Assembly (NCBI GenBank): GCA_021734595.1
Contig: JAIPIO010000030.1
Span: 1 to 18,111 of the forward strand
Reading direction: 5' to 3'
Origin: Kiritimatiellales bacterium
GTDB taxonomy: Bacteria; Verrucomicrobiota; Kiritimatiellia; Kiritimatiellales; Pontiellaceae
Length of the DNA: 18,111 bases
Shown: piece by piece, positions 1-7,203 of the stretch
Numbering within the stretch: position 1 is the stretch's first letter
Layout of the letters: the number at the start of each line of letters is the position of its first letter
Translations under genes and position numbers: made by a program
The notes under the pieces: generated by a model
What the model was told of the DNA's origin: nothing
What the model saw: only the letters and a program-made list of their open reading frames with translations
Database searches by the model: none

Positions 1-585
1 CCGCTCTACTGTGCCTATATGAATGCCCTAGGCGATGATCTCGATATCCGCTTTGCGCTCGACGAGCTTGGACTGCAGCCATTGTTCGCGGAAGCCGAGC
101 AACGCGACAAATCCTCCGCGCAGGGTGAACCGGCTGAAAATGTGGAGGGCGAAGAGTCCGCCGCCGCACCGGGTGTGCGCTACAAGGAACTCTTCTTTTC
201 CAGGCAGCTCAAAGAGGTGGTTGAACAGCTGGAGCAGGGCGGTTTCCCCTTCGATCAGCTCATGGGTTCGGGTGGGCCGCTATTCAACCTCGACGACAAG
301 GGCACGAAGACCCCGGTTGACTCGCTCATGGAACTGGCGCAGGCCGTCCGTATTGCGGGCCGCAAGGGCATGACGATCCAGCGCTACAAAGGTTTGGGTG
401 AAATGAATCCGCAACAGCTGTGGGAAACCACGCTCGATCCTGAATGTCGCCGTTTGACCAAGGTGGTGCTTGATGACGTCGTGAAAGCGGATGAAATGTT
501 CACCATTCTCATGGGCGATGAAGTTGAGCCTCGCCGTGAATTCATTCAGGAAAACGCCCTTAACGTAACCAATCTGGATATTTAA
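1..585 (+). CDS. gyrB: DNA gyrase subunit B, C-terminal part (5' end outside window)
   Basis: The frame is open from base 1, so this is the 3' part of a longer gene; the first ATG at 19 is internal. It encodes about 194 residues of the Toprim and C-terminal region of GyrB, the ATPase subunit that pairs with GyrA to introduce negative supercoils. The signature block RYKGLGEMNPQQLWETTLDP lies at about bases 382-441 and the ending EPRREFIQENALNVTNLDI is typical of the short GyrB form. A Glu/Ala-rich linker (about bases 97-171) separates the Toprim part from the tail and is probably a lineage-specific low-complexity insert. The stop is followed after 19 bases by a small gene and then gyrA, so the three genes look co-transcribed. 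Identity as type II topoisomerase B subunit is secure; gyrB rather than parE is supported by the neighbouring gyrA. Confidence 0.97.
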   Translation, partial: PLYCAYMNALGDDLDIRFALDELGLQPLFAEAEQRDKSSAQGEPAENVEGEESAAAPGVRYKELFFSRQLKEVVEQLEQGGFPFDQLMGSGGPLFNLDDKGTKTPVDSLMELAQAVRIAGRKGMTIQRYKGLGEMNPQQLWETTLDPECRRLTKVVLDDVVKADEMFTILMGDEVEPRREFIQENALNVTNLDI

Positions 586-604
586 TTTTTTAGGAGGCCG
601 GAAA

Positions 605-811
605 ATGAAAGTGGAGCTTGCTAGGGACAAAGACGGATACACTGCAAAAATATCGGGCCGGAAGAACCTGTTTGCCTTTGGTTTTACGAAACAGGAAGCG
701 CTGGAGGAACTCAGCGGAGTGGTGGAACTGGAACTTGAATCCGTACAGGAGATTCACCAAATTGAAAAGAAGATCGAAGAGTTGCTCCACCGGCTCGCAG
801 ACGAAGGTTGA
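605..811 (+). CDS. HicB-like small protein between gyrB and gyrA
   Basis: This 68-residue ORF starts 7 bases after a perfect AGGAGG (592-597), the best ribosome binding site in the neighbourhood, so translation is likely. The N-terminal half (KVELARDKDGYTAKISG, then a segment ending in EALEELSGVVELELE) has the shape of a HicB-type partial RNase-H-like fold: a strand with D-x-D-G-x-x-A, a second strand, then a helix beginning T-x-x-E-A-L. The C-terminal third (EIHQIEKKIEELLHRLADEG) is a likely amphipathic helix or short coiled coil. No HicA toxin ORF lies beside it and no helix-turn-helix is evident, so it is not a normal HicAB antitoxin. Its place inside the gyrase operon (19 bases after gyrB, 38 before gyrA) suggests co-expression with gyrase. 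Function is unknown; the HicB relation is inferred from the pattern only. Confidence 0.75.
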   Translation: MKVELARDKDGYTAKISGRKNLFAFGFTKQEALEELSGVVELELESVQEIHQIEKKIEELLHRLADEG

Positions 812-849
812 GTGGCCGTACACTGGTTTAAACACACGAAAGACGGAAT

Positions 850-3429
850 ATGGAAAACACGAACGAACGTATCGACCTGATTAATATTGAAGACGAGATG
901 CAACGGGCATACATCGACTACTCGATGTCGGTGATTGTCGGCCGCGCCCTGCCGGATGTGCGTGACGGGATGAAGCCGGGGAACCGCCGCATCCTCTACG
1001 CGATGAAAGAGCGCGGCTGGACACACAACAAGGCCTATGTGAAGTGCGCGAAGGTGGTTGGTGAAGTGATCGGTAACTACCATCCGCACGGCGACACGGC
1101 TGTCTACGACACGATGGTGCGCATGGCACAGGATTTTGCGATGCGCGGCATGCTCATCGACGGACAGGGGAACTTCGGCTCGATCGACGGCGACCGCGCC
1201 GCCGCCTATCGGTATACGGAGTGCCGCCTTCGCCCGCTGGCCGAGGAGATGCTGGCCGACATCGACAAGGACACGGTCGATATGCGGCCGAACTTCGACG
1301 AGTCGTTGATGGAACCCTCCGTGCTGCCGGCACGTGTGCCGAACCTGCTGGTGAACGGCTCGACCGGTATCGCGGTCGGCATGGCCACCAATATTCCGCC
1401 GCACAACCTTGGCGAAGTGATCGATGGCACCATCCGGCTCATCGATAATCCGGATGCGACCGTTGACGAGCTGCACGAGCTGATCAAGGGCCCCGACTTC
1501 CCGACCGGTGGATCGGTTTATGGATTGAACGCGGTGCGCGACTTCTACACGACCGGCCGCGGTAAAATAAAGATGCGCGGCAAGGCCGACATCGAAGAAG
1601 ACGATAACGGCAAGGCGCGCATTATCATTACCGAAATTCCGTATGCGCTCAACAAGACCCTGCTGATCCAGAAGATGGTTTCGCTGGTCAAGGATAAAAA
1701 GCTGGAAGGCATTTCCGATATCCGCGATGAATCCGGCAAGGAGGGAATCCGCCTAGTAATCGAACTCAAGCGCAACGCGGTTCCGAATGTGCTGCTTAAC
1801 AACATCTACAAGCACACGCAGCTCGAATCCACCTTTGGCTCCATCATGCTGGCGATCGACAAAGGCAAGCCGCGCGTCATGAACCTGAAGGAAGTGCTGC
1901 GATGTTTCATTGATCACCGCTTCGAAGTGGTGACCCGTCGCACGCAGTTCGACCTCGACAAGGCGCAGGCCCGCGCACACATCCTCGAAGGGCTGCTGAT
2001 TGCCATGGATAACATGGACGAGGTGGTCCGCATCATCCGCGATTCGAAAAACCGCGAGGAAGCACAGGAGCGGCTGACGGAAAAATTCAAATTCAGCGAG
2101 CTTCAGGCCAAAGCGATTCTCGATATGCGCCTTTACCAGCTCACGGGGCTGGAGCGCGATAAGGTCGAAGAGGAATATGCCGGGCTGAAGACGCTGATCG
2201 AATATCTTGAGGATCTGCTGGCGCACCCAGAGAAAATCTTCGCCGTCATCAAGGAAGACCTCGAACAGATCCGCGCGAAGTATGGCGACGTCCGCCGCAC
2301 CGACCTTTTGATCGACGAGGGTGAGATCAACATCGAAGACCTGATCGCCGACGAACCGTGTGTGATTACGCTCTCGAACACGGGCTACATCAAGCGCGTT
2401 CCGACCGATACCTATCGCCAGCAGCGTCGTGGCGGCAAGGGCGTGATGGGCATGAACACGAAGGACGAGGATTTTGTGGAGCACATCTTCAGCGCCTCGA
2501 CCCACGACTATCTGCTCTGCTTCACCGAAGCCGGTCGCATGTATTGGCTCAAGGCCTACTATGTGCCGGAAGGTTCGCGCCAGAGCCGCGGCCGTTCGCT
2601 GGCCAACGTACTCCAGATGGCGCAGGACGAAAAACTCGCCGCCATCCTCTGTGTTCGCGAACTTGACGACCATGCTCACAACCTGATCATGGCCACCAGA
2701 AAGGGGATTATTAAGAAAACCATTCTGGCGGCTTACAAGAACGTTCGTGTGGCCGGCGTGAAAGCCATCAACATTGATGAGGACGACGAGTTGATCGGCG
2801 TGCAGCTGACCAATGGCGAAGACCAGATCATCCTGAGCATGAAGAACGGCAAGGCGATCCGCTTCAAGGAAACCGACGCCCGCCCGCTCGGTCGCGTTTC
2901 CCGTGGTGTGAAAGGCGTAACGCTTACTGGCGACGACGAGGTGGTTACCATTGAAATCGTCGATACAGAATCAACGATGATGGCCATCACCGAAAACGGT
3001 TACGGCAAGCGAACCAGCTTCGATGAATACCGCACGCAGAGCCGTGGCGGCAAAGGCATCATCAGCATCCAGACCACCGAACGTAACGGCAAGGTGGTCA
3101 GTGCCCACGCCGTAACGGAAGAGCATCGCCTGATGCTCATCTCCGAAGGCGGACAGATGATCTGCATCGGGGCGAGCGATCTGCGCGTCATCGGTCGCAA
3201 TACCCAGGGCGTCCGCCTCTTCAACCTCAAGGAAGGCGACAAGCTCGTATCCGCCGCCGTCCTCGATCCCGAGGATGAGAGTCCAGAGGAGGACTCTCTC
3301 GAACCGGAAACTCCTGCAGGTGAAGAGGGCGCAACCGCTCCGACCGAAGGGGATGCCACCGAAGCGCAGCCTGAAACCCCGGCGGTAGCACCCGCCCCGG
3401 AAGAGGGCGCAGAAGACGAGACGGAATAA
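850..3429 (+). CDS. gyrA: DNA gyrase subunit A
   Basis: The 859-residue product is the breakage-reunion subunit of gyrase. The catalytic tyrosine is Y122 within AAAYRYTECRL (Y122 also in E. coli numbering). The quinolone-pocket segment reads HPHGDTAVYD with T83 and D87, so position 83 is Thr, as in wild-type Pseudomonas. The segment KPGNRRILYAM has Gly-Asn where E. coli has Val-His. Residues 1 to about 500 form the winged-helix, tower and coiled-coil parts. The C-terminal beta-pinwheel begins with the GyrA box QRRGGKG at 525-531, which identifies GyrA rather than ParC and is needed for DNA wrapping. The last 50 or so residues are an acidic Glu/Pro/Ala-rich tail. The start ATG at 850 is 38 bases after the small gene, with only a weak purine-rich leader. 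A hairpin terminator follows at 3473. Confidence 0.98.
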   Translation: MENTNERIDLINIEDEMQRAYIDYSMSVIVGRALPDVRDGMKPGNRRILYAMKERGWTHNKAYVKCAKVVGEVIGNYHPHGDTAVYDTMVRMAQDFAMRGMLIDGQGNFGSIDGDRAAAYRYTECRLRPLAEEMLADIDKDTVDMRPNFDESLMEPSVLPARVPNLLVNGSTGIAVGMATNIPPHNLGEVIDGTIRLIDNPDATVDELHELIKGPDFPTGGSVYGLNAVRDFYTTGRGKIKMRGKADIEEDDNGKARIIITEIPYALNKTLLIQKMVSLVKDKKLEGISDIRDESGKEGIRLVIELKRNAVPNVLLNNIYKHTQLESTFGSIMLAIDKGKPRVMNLKEVLRCFIDHRFEVVTRRTQFDLDKAQARAHILEGLLIAMDNMDEVVRIIRDSKNREEAQERLTEKFKFSELQAKAILDMRLYQLTGLERDKVEEEYAGLKTLIEYLEDLLAHPEKIFAVIKEDLEQIRAKYGDVRRTDLLIDEGEINIEDLIADEPCVITLSNTGYIKRVPTDTYRQQRRGGKGVMGMNTKDEDFVEHIFSASTHDYLLCFTEAGRMYWLKAYYVPEGSRQSRGRSLANVLQMAQDEKLAAILCVRELDDHAHNLIMATRKGIIKKTILAAYKNVRVAGVKAINIDEDDELIGVQLTNGEDQIILSMKNGKAIRFKETDARPLGRVSRGVKGVTLTGDDEVVTIEIVDTESTMMAITENGYGKRTSFDEYRTQSRGGKGIISIQTTERNGKVVSAHAVTEEHRLMLISEGGQMICIGASDLRVIGRNTQGVRLFNLKEGDKLVSAAVLDPEDESPEEDSLEPETPAGEEGATAPTEGDATEAQPETPAVAPAPEEGAEDETE

Positions 3430-3431
3430 AC

Positions 3432-3467
3432 TTCCAATGATTGGAACTTTGTTTCCAACCGCTGGAA
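3432..3467. repeat. Palindrome pair TTCCA-N5-TGGAA, downstream of gyrA
   Basis: Two exact copies lie at 3432-3446 (TTCCAATGATTGGAA) and 3453-3467 (TTCCAACCGCTGGAA), 21 bases apart start to start. They fill the gap between the gyrA stop codon and its terminator. The first is a perfect odd palindrome around a central G. Thirteen exact copies of this motif occur in the window. Confidence 0.9.
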
Positions 3468-3472
3468 AAGAG

Positions 3473-3503
3473 AAACGCGACCTGATTCAGGCCGCGTTTT
3501 TTT
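3473..3503 (+). terminator. Rho-independent terminator of the gyrase operon
   Basis: The stem AAACGCG (3473-3479) pairs with CGCGTTT (3493-3499). An inner stem CCTG (3481-3484) / CAGG (3488-3491) closes an ATT loop, with one A-C mismatch between the two stems. A run of seven T residues (3497-3503) follows. It lies 44 bases after the gyrA stop. Confidence 0.85.
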
Positions 3504-3608
3504 GTTCACATGGCTTTGTGGATAATTGATACGCTTCGCTGTTGACGGATGGTGGCGAGTCTGGCAAATTCACGTAAATTTGAGCAGGCAAATAAAAAGG
3601 AGATGAGC

Positions 3609-5012
3609 ATGAATATGAACTACAACCGATCTGGTTTTTTGAAAGTGTCCGCACTAACGGCCGGGTGCGTGCCCCTGGCGGGGCAGGCGGGCATGTTTGG
3701 CCTCGGCGGCAGCCGACAAAATATGTGCGGGTATGCCGCAAAGCCGATTTCCAGGATACGTGTCGGCATCATCGGTCTCGGCGCGCGCGGCGGTGGCGCG
3801 GTCTCGCGGCTGGCAAAAATCAAGGATGTCGATATTGTTGCCCTGTGCGACAAGGTAGAAGAGAAGGTGAAAAGGCACCAGAAAACGCTGGTTAAAAACG
3901 GGCGGCCGGCAGCCAAGGAATTTTTCGGTTCTGAAGATATCTGGAAAAAACTGGTTGGGTTGGATCTTGATCTGGTCTACATCGTCACCCCGTGGGAATG
4001 GCACACGCCAATGGCGGTTTATGCGATGGAAAACGGTAAGCACGCGGCCTCGGAAGTGCCGATGGCCACCACGTTGGAAGAGTGCTGGGAATTGGTGGAA
4101 ACCTCGGAGAAAACCGGCAAGCACTGCATGCAGTTGGAAAATTGCTGCTACGACTTCTTCGAGCTACAGACACTCAACATGGTTCGGCAGGGCGTGTTCG
4201 GCGAGCTGACCCACGCCGAAGGTGCCTACATTCACAACCTGTGCGGCTTGATCCTGAACGAGAAGAAGGGTTATCAGGATATGTGGCGCTTTAAGGCCAA
4301 CAACGCCCGGAACGGCAACCTCTATCCGACACACGGGTTGGGGCCGATCTCGCAGTGCATGAACATTAACCGCGGGAACAAGTTCGACTTTCTCACCTCG
4401 ATGTCGAGCCAGGAAGCGGCATTTTCGGAATTTGCCAAGGAGCAAGGGAAAGATAAATATGCCGACCTGCCGACTTACCGCGGCGACATGAACACCACGC
4501 TGATCAAATGCGCCCAGGGACAGACCGTCATGGTGCAGCACAATGTCAGTACGCCGCGTCCGTACAGTCGGATCCACCTGATCCAGGGCACCAAGGGTAT
4601 GGCGCGCAAATGGCCGGACACTAAAATCGCCCTTGGTCATAAATGGTTGACCGACGATGAGATGAAAGCGGCCAAAGAAAAATACCAGCATCCGCTCTCG
4701 AAAACCATGGGCGACATCGCCCGCAAAGTCGGTGGCCACGGTGGCATGGACTTCATCATGGATTACCGCCTGATCTACTGCCTGAAAAACGGTCTGCCGC
4801 TTGATCAGGATGTGTATGATGCCGCCGCCTGGAGCTCGGTGACGCCGCTGAGCGTTGCATCGGTCAAACGCAACGGCCAGAGCATGAAGGTTCCTGACTT
4901 TACCCGTGGTGCGTGGAAAACCAACACCCCGCTAGGCATTGTGGATGTCGATCCGTCCAAACTTGAAGTGGTCATGAAGGACGACGGTACCAAGCAGCTT
5001 AACGTGCGCTGA
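3609..5012 (+). CDS. Gfo/Idh/MocA family oxidoreductase, GH109-like
   Basis: I chose the ATG at 3609, six bases after AAGGAG (3597-3602); the frame stays open up to 3549. The product is about 467 residues. A Rossmann motif GIIGLGARGGG follows an N-terminal export-like segment, then PWEWH, TLEECWELV, LENCCYD and GNLYPTHG (Y239, H242). These blocks match the NAD-dependent GH109 glycosidases, typified by the Elizabethkingia alpha-N-acetylgalactosaminidase, in the same order. The likely role is NAD-assisted glycoside cleavage or sugar oxidation, probably on amino-sugar glycans. The N-terminus (YNRSGFLKVSALTAG) looks like a Tat signal but has Arg-Ser in place of twin Arg, so export by Tat is doubtful. 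The last 56 bases recur at 7068-7123. Family assignment is secure; the substrate is inferred. Confidence 0.9.
   Translation: MNMNYNRSGFLKVSALTAGCVPLAGQAGMFGLGGSRQNMCGYAAKPISRIRVGIIGLGARGGGAVSRLAKIKDVDIVALCDKVEEKVKRHQKTLVKNGRPAAKEFFGSEDIWKKLVGLDLDLVYIVTPWEWHTPMAVYAMENGKHAASEVPMATTLEECWELVETSEKTGKHCMQLENCCYDFFELQTLNMVRQGVFGELTHAEGAYIHNLCGLILNEKKGYQDMWRFKANNARNGNLYPTHGLGPISQCMNINRGNKFDFLTSMSSQEAAFSEFAKEQGKDKYADLPTYRGDMNTTLIKCAQGQTVMVQHNVSTPRPYSRIHLIQGTKGMARKWPDTKIALGHKWLTDDEMKAAKEKYQHPLSKTMGDIARKVGGHGGMDFIMDYRLIYCLKNGLPLDQDVYDAAAWSSVTPLSVASVKRNGQSMKVPDFTRGAWKTNTPLGIVDVDPSKLEVVMKDDGTKQLNVR
4957..5012 (+). repeat. 56-bp direct repeat, copy 1 (3' end of the oxidoreductase gene)
   Basis: This segment encodes the final residues LEVVMKDDGTKQLNVR and the stop codon. 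A second copy at 7068-7123 is identical at 52 of 56 positions by eye. The two copies flank the beta-lactamase-fold gene. Confidence 0.95.
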
Positions 5013-5044
5013 ATAATTGCAGACACAGGCACCCCTGCCCGCCT

Positions 5045-5129
5045 AACCCCGTTCGCGTTCCGCCGGAAGGCGAGAGGGGTTTGCCCTGTAGGCCGATGAA
5101 CCTGTCTGTCCGGGGTATGCCCCGGACAG
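5045..5129. other. Two strong hairpins in the intergenic region 5013-5311
   Basis: The first structure pairs AACCCC (5045-5050) with GGGGTT (5076-5081) and holds an inner TTCC-GCC-GGAA stem. The second is a perfect 10-bp stem, CTGTCCGGGG (5106-5115) with CCCCGGACAG (5120-5129), around a TATG loop. No T-run follows either, so neither is a standard intrinsic terminator. They could be remnants of a REP-like repeat or of a mobile element end, or protect the 3' end of the upstream mRNA. The rest of the 299-base gap holds a possible promoter and no convincing gene. Confidence 0.6.
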
Positions 5130-5142
5130 GCGGCATCCAAAC

Positions 5143-5171
5143 TTGACAATATACCGGCCTTTCACTACAGC
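5143..5171 (+). promoter_or_regulatory. Possible sigma-70 type promoter for the beta-lactamase-fold gene
   Basis: A perfect TTGACA (5143-5148) is followed after 17 bases by TACAGC, a poor -10 match (3 of 6). It lies about 165 bases upstream of the next gene. The call rests on the -35 box and spacing only. Confidence 0.35.
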
Positions 5172-5311
5172 TTCTACCATGAAGGCGTTTTTTATTACGA
5201 CTTCTCGGGACGAGTGCCCCCATCGCCTGAAAAGCGATTTTCTCTCAATAATATGAGATTATCAAGTGAGGCGAAAGGCTTCTAAGGAAAATACGCACGA
5301 AAGGAAGCAGC

Positions 5312-7015
5312 ATGAAATTCTTTCGCCTACGATCGGCGGGTGTTATCGGACTGATTGTCGGCATGACGATTTCGGTCCCCAGTCAAGCGGAAAAGAACGC
5401 GTTCTCGACCGCGTTCTCGACCGAGGCGAAGGTCGAAGCGTTGCGTTCATCGGCTCCCGAGCCGGAGGCTCCGTTCGGATTTATCTTCAACCTCGACACG
5501 CCGCCACAGTTTGTCTGGAGGTCGCCCGCCCTGGCAGAACACGGGATATGCCCCACCATCGAGGAAGTGGCCTGGTTCGATGCCGAGGGGAAGCGCTTCG
5601 AAAAACCCGAGCACGGCGGCCGATGGATCGCGATCGTACGCAGCAAATTGCCGGACGGGAAGACGGTAATCCGTTCGATCACTCTCTTCGGACGACCGGA
5701 GGGTTTTTTCCTGCTCCCGCTGGAATCGCTCGGCATCCGTCTGGACGATATCGAGGAGGGAGTGCCCGAACCTCTGGCAACCCATCGGAAAGAACTTCGC
5801 CAGGTAGTCGAGCGCGGATTATTGGAATTTCTCAATGGAGAAGATCCCCGCGGCGCCAGGCTGGCAGCCGCGCTCGACGACTCCCGGCAGGAAGATGGCG
5901 CGAAGAGGTTGCGTTACGGAGTGGAAGACCGCTCCCGCTCTTGCGAACTGCGTGCCCGGCTCGCATACGAAGGGCGGACGACTCAACTGCTGCCTCCTCC
6001 ACGCCATTTGGAAAAAGGGGAACAGGCGCCGGAACTGCGCCCTGCAAAGACCCCGCCTCCGGCGGAAGCGCTGGCGGAACTGGACCGGATCTGCCAAGGC
6101 TGGGCCGATGAAAGCGGGGCTCCCTTCAGTAGCCTCGTGGCCAAGGGCGGCGCCATTCTCCATCACGCCGCCTTTAGTCCGAAGGGAAACCAGGCCATCG
6201 ATCTCGATTTCCGGGCGGATGTTTTTTCGATCACCAAAGCGATCAGCGGGATCCTTGCCGCGCGGTTCCTCGACGCCGGGTTGTTCGCGCTCGACCAACC
6301 GGTGTCGGCGGTATTTACCGATTTCGCACAGCATCCCGGACACATCCCCACCTTCCGGCAGTGCCTCCGGCATCAGAGCGGATTGAAGGGCCACGGAAGC
6401 TGGGGCGGCGTGGGCAATGCCTGGTTCGATCACGTGGTGTTCAACGGAATCGAAACCTTGGAGCAGACCCCCACGCAGAAATATGCCGGAGACGGCTTCG
6501 ATCTGGTGGGGACGGCGATGCAGTTGCTCTCCGGCGAGACCACCACGCGGCTTTTCCATGAGGGATATTTCGCGCCGCTGGGCCTGCCGCTGATGCCCTA
6601 CGAGGGGATGGGCGCGGGAGCGCGACCGACGGTTTTCCAGCTTGCTGTGCTGGGTCAAATCATGGCCAATGAGGGCCGCTACGGCGCCTGCGAATTCTTC
6701 TCCCGCGAAACCTTCGATGCGATCCTGCCCACCGCCTACGAAGGGTATGAGAATCCGGACCCGGACAACAAGCTGCACTTCTATGGCCTCGGCATTCGCT
6801 GGGTGAGAGAGGATCGAGATGAAGCCGGCAAACCGCTATTCAGCCGGCGAACCATTGGTCACGGCTCCTTCAGTTTTTCCGTCTTCCAGGTTGACCTGGA
6901 AAATAAGATTGTCATTGCCCAGGTGCGGGAGAAAAAAAGCCAGGTGGACGCGAAGTGGTATCCCCAGTTTTTGGAGGCGGTGCATGGGATCATGATTGAG
7001 GGAAAGACGAATTGA
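5312..7015 (+). CDS. Exported serine hydrolase with beta-lactamase fold (class C / EstB-like)
   Basis: The product is 567 residues. It begins with a signal peptide (two Arg near the start, hydrophobic core GVIGLIVGMTISV, likely cleavage after SQA), placing it in the periplasm or outside. Residues about 27-265 match no family I recognise. The C-terminal half is a serine beta-lactamase / penicillin-binding fold: the nucleophile motif is S306-I-T-K309, and HGSFSFSVF near the end is likely the third motif. The usual Tyr-x-Asn motif appears as Y391-A-G, followed by DGFDLVG, so its Asn is replaced by Gly. This suggests an esterase, amidase or peptidase rather than a true beta-lactamase. The start follows AAGGAA at a usual distance. 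A 12-bp tandem repeat (5399-5422) encodes AFST twice just after the signal peptide. The gene sits between the two 56-bp repeats. Confidence 0.85.
   Translation: MKFFRLRSAGVIGLIVGMTISVPSQAEKNAFSTAFSTEAKVEALRSSAPEPEAPFGFIFNLDTPPQFVWRSPALAEHGICPTIEEVAWFDAEGKRFEKPEHGGRWIAIVRSKLPDGKTVIRSITLFGRPEGFFLLPLESLGIRLDDIEEGVPEPLATHRKELRQVVERGLLEFLNGEDPRGARLAAALDDSRQEDGAKRLRYGVEDRSRSCELRARLAYEGRTTQLLPPPRHLEKGEQAPELRPAKTPPPAEALAELDRICQGWADESGAPFSSLVAKGGAILHHAAFSPKGNQAIDLDFRADVFSITKAISGILAARFLDAGLFALDQPVSAVFTDFAQHPGHIPTFRQCLRHQSGLKGHGSWGGVGNAWFDHVVFNGIETLEQTPTQKYAGDGFDLVGTAMQLLSGETTTRLFHEGYFAPLGLPLMPYEGMGAGARPTVFQLAVLGQIMANEGRYGACEFFSRETFDAILPTAYEGYENPDPDNKLHFYGLGIRWVREDRDEAGKPLFSRRTIGHGSFSFSVFQVDLENKIVIAQVREKKSQVDAKWYPQFLEAVHGIMIEGKTN
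5399..5422 (+). repeat. 12-bp tandem duplication GCGTTCTCGACC
   Basis: Two perfect head-to-tail copies encode the residues AFSTAFST directly after the predicted signal peptide. This is probably replication slippage in a part of the protein with little constraint. Confidence 0.9.
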
Positions 7016-7067
7016 ATAAAGAGTCACGCAAAGAAAGAACGCGACGAAAAAGGAAAAAGGGTTAGGC

Positions 7068-7123
7068 CCAAACTTGAAGTGGTCATGAAGGACGACGGCA
7101 CCAAGCAGCTTAAAGTACGCTAA
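7068..7123 (+). pseudogene. Remnant 3' end of a second GH109-like oxidoreductase gene (56-bp repeat, copy 2)
   Basis: The segment encodes LEVVMKDDGTKQLKVR and a TAA stop, in the same frame as copy 1. It differs from 4957-5012 at four positions: GGT/GGC, AAC/AAA, GTG/GTA and TGA/TAA. Three of the four are synonymous. No upstream part of a second oxidoreductase gene is present: the sequence before it (7016-7067) is A-rich and unlike copy 1. It is followed directly by a strong terminator that would suit the lost gene. Confidence 0.85.
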
Positions 7124-7144
7124 GCCAAAAGAGGTAGAAAAGGT

Positions 7145-7187
7145 GAACGGACCGCCCCGGGGGAAGGGCGGTCCGTTCGGTTTTTTT
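7145..7187 (+). terminator. Strong rho-independent terminator
   Basis: A perfect 13-bp stem, GAACGGACCGCCC (7145-7157) with GGGCGGTCCGTTC (7166-7178), encloses an 8-base loop and is followed by GG and seven T residues (7181-7187). It ends transcription from the beta-lactamase-fold gene and may once have served the oxidoreductase gene. The converging tpx gene ends 17 bases further on. Confidence 0.93.
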
Positions 7188-7203
7188 GGGGGGTGCTATC
7201 AGA

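Noticed and set aside
605..811. HicAB toxin-antitoxin system
   Set aside because: No HicA-like ORF (short, with a conserved catalytic His) is present on either side; gyrB and gyrA flank it directly.
1753..2679. ORF of 308 codons on - opposite gyrA
   Set aside because: It is a mirror of the gyrA frame in GC-rich DNA; no ribosome binding site and no family resemblance.
5179..5256. 25-residue ORF starting MKAFFITTSRDE upstream of the beta-lactamase-fold gene
   Set aside because: It follows a possible promoter but has no ribosome binding site and is too short to judge; no relation to a known peptide.
5266..6111. ORF of 281 codons on + overlapping the beta-lactamase-fold gene in another frame
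   Set aside because: The product is Arg/Gly/Ser-rich without domains, while the overlapping frame has a signal peptide and catalytic motifs.
5819..6778. ORF of 319 codons on - opposite the beta-lactamase-fold gene
   Set aside because: Antisense shadow with Arg/Gly-rich composition and no motif.
6884..6901. TTCCAGGTTGACCTGGAA, a palindrome with the same outer arms but an 8-base spacer
   Set aside because: The spacer differs from the 5-base rule of the 13 exact sites; it probably arises by chance within the coding sequence (VFQVDLEN).
5312..7015. True beta-lactamase (antibiotic resistance gene)
   Set aside because: The Asn of the second motif is missing and the protein has a long extra N-terminal region; family resemblance alone does not support resistance.
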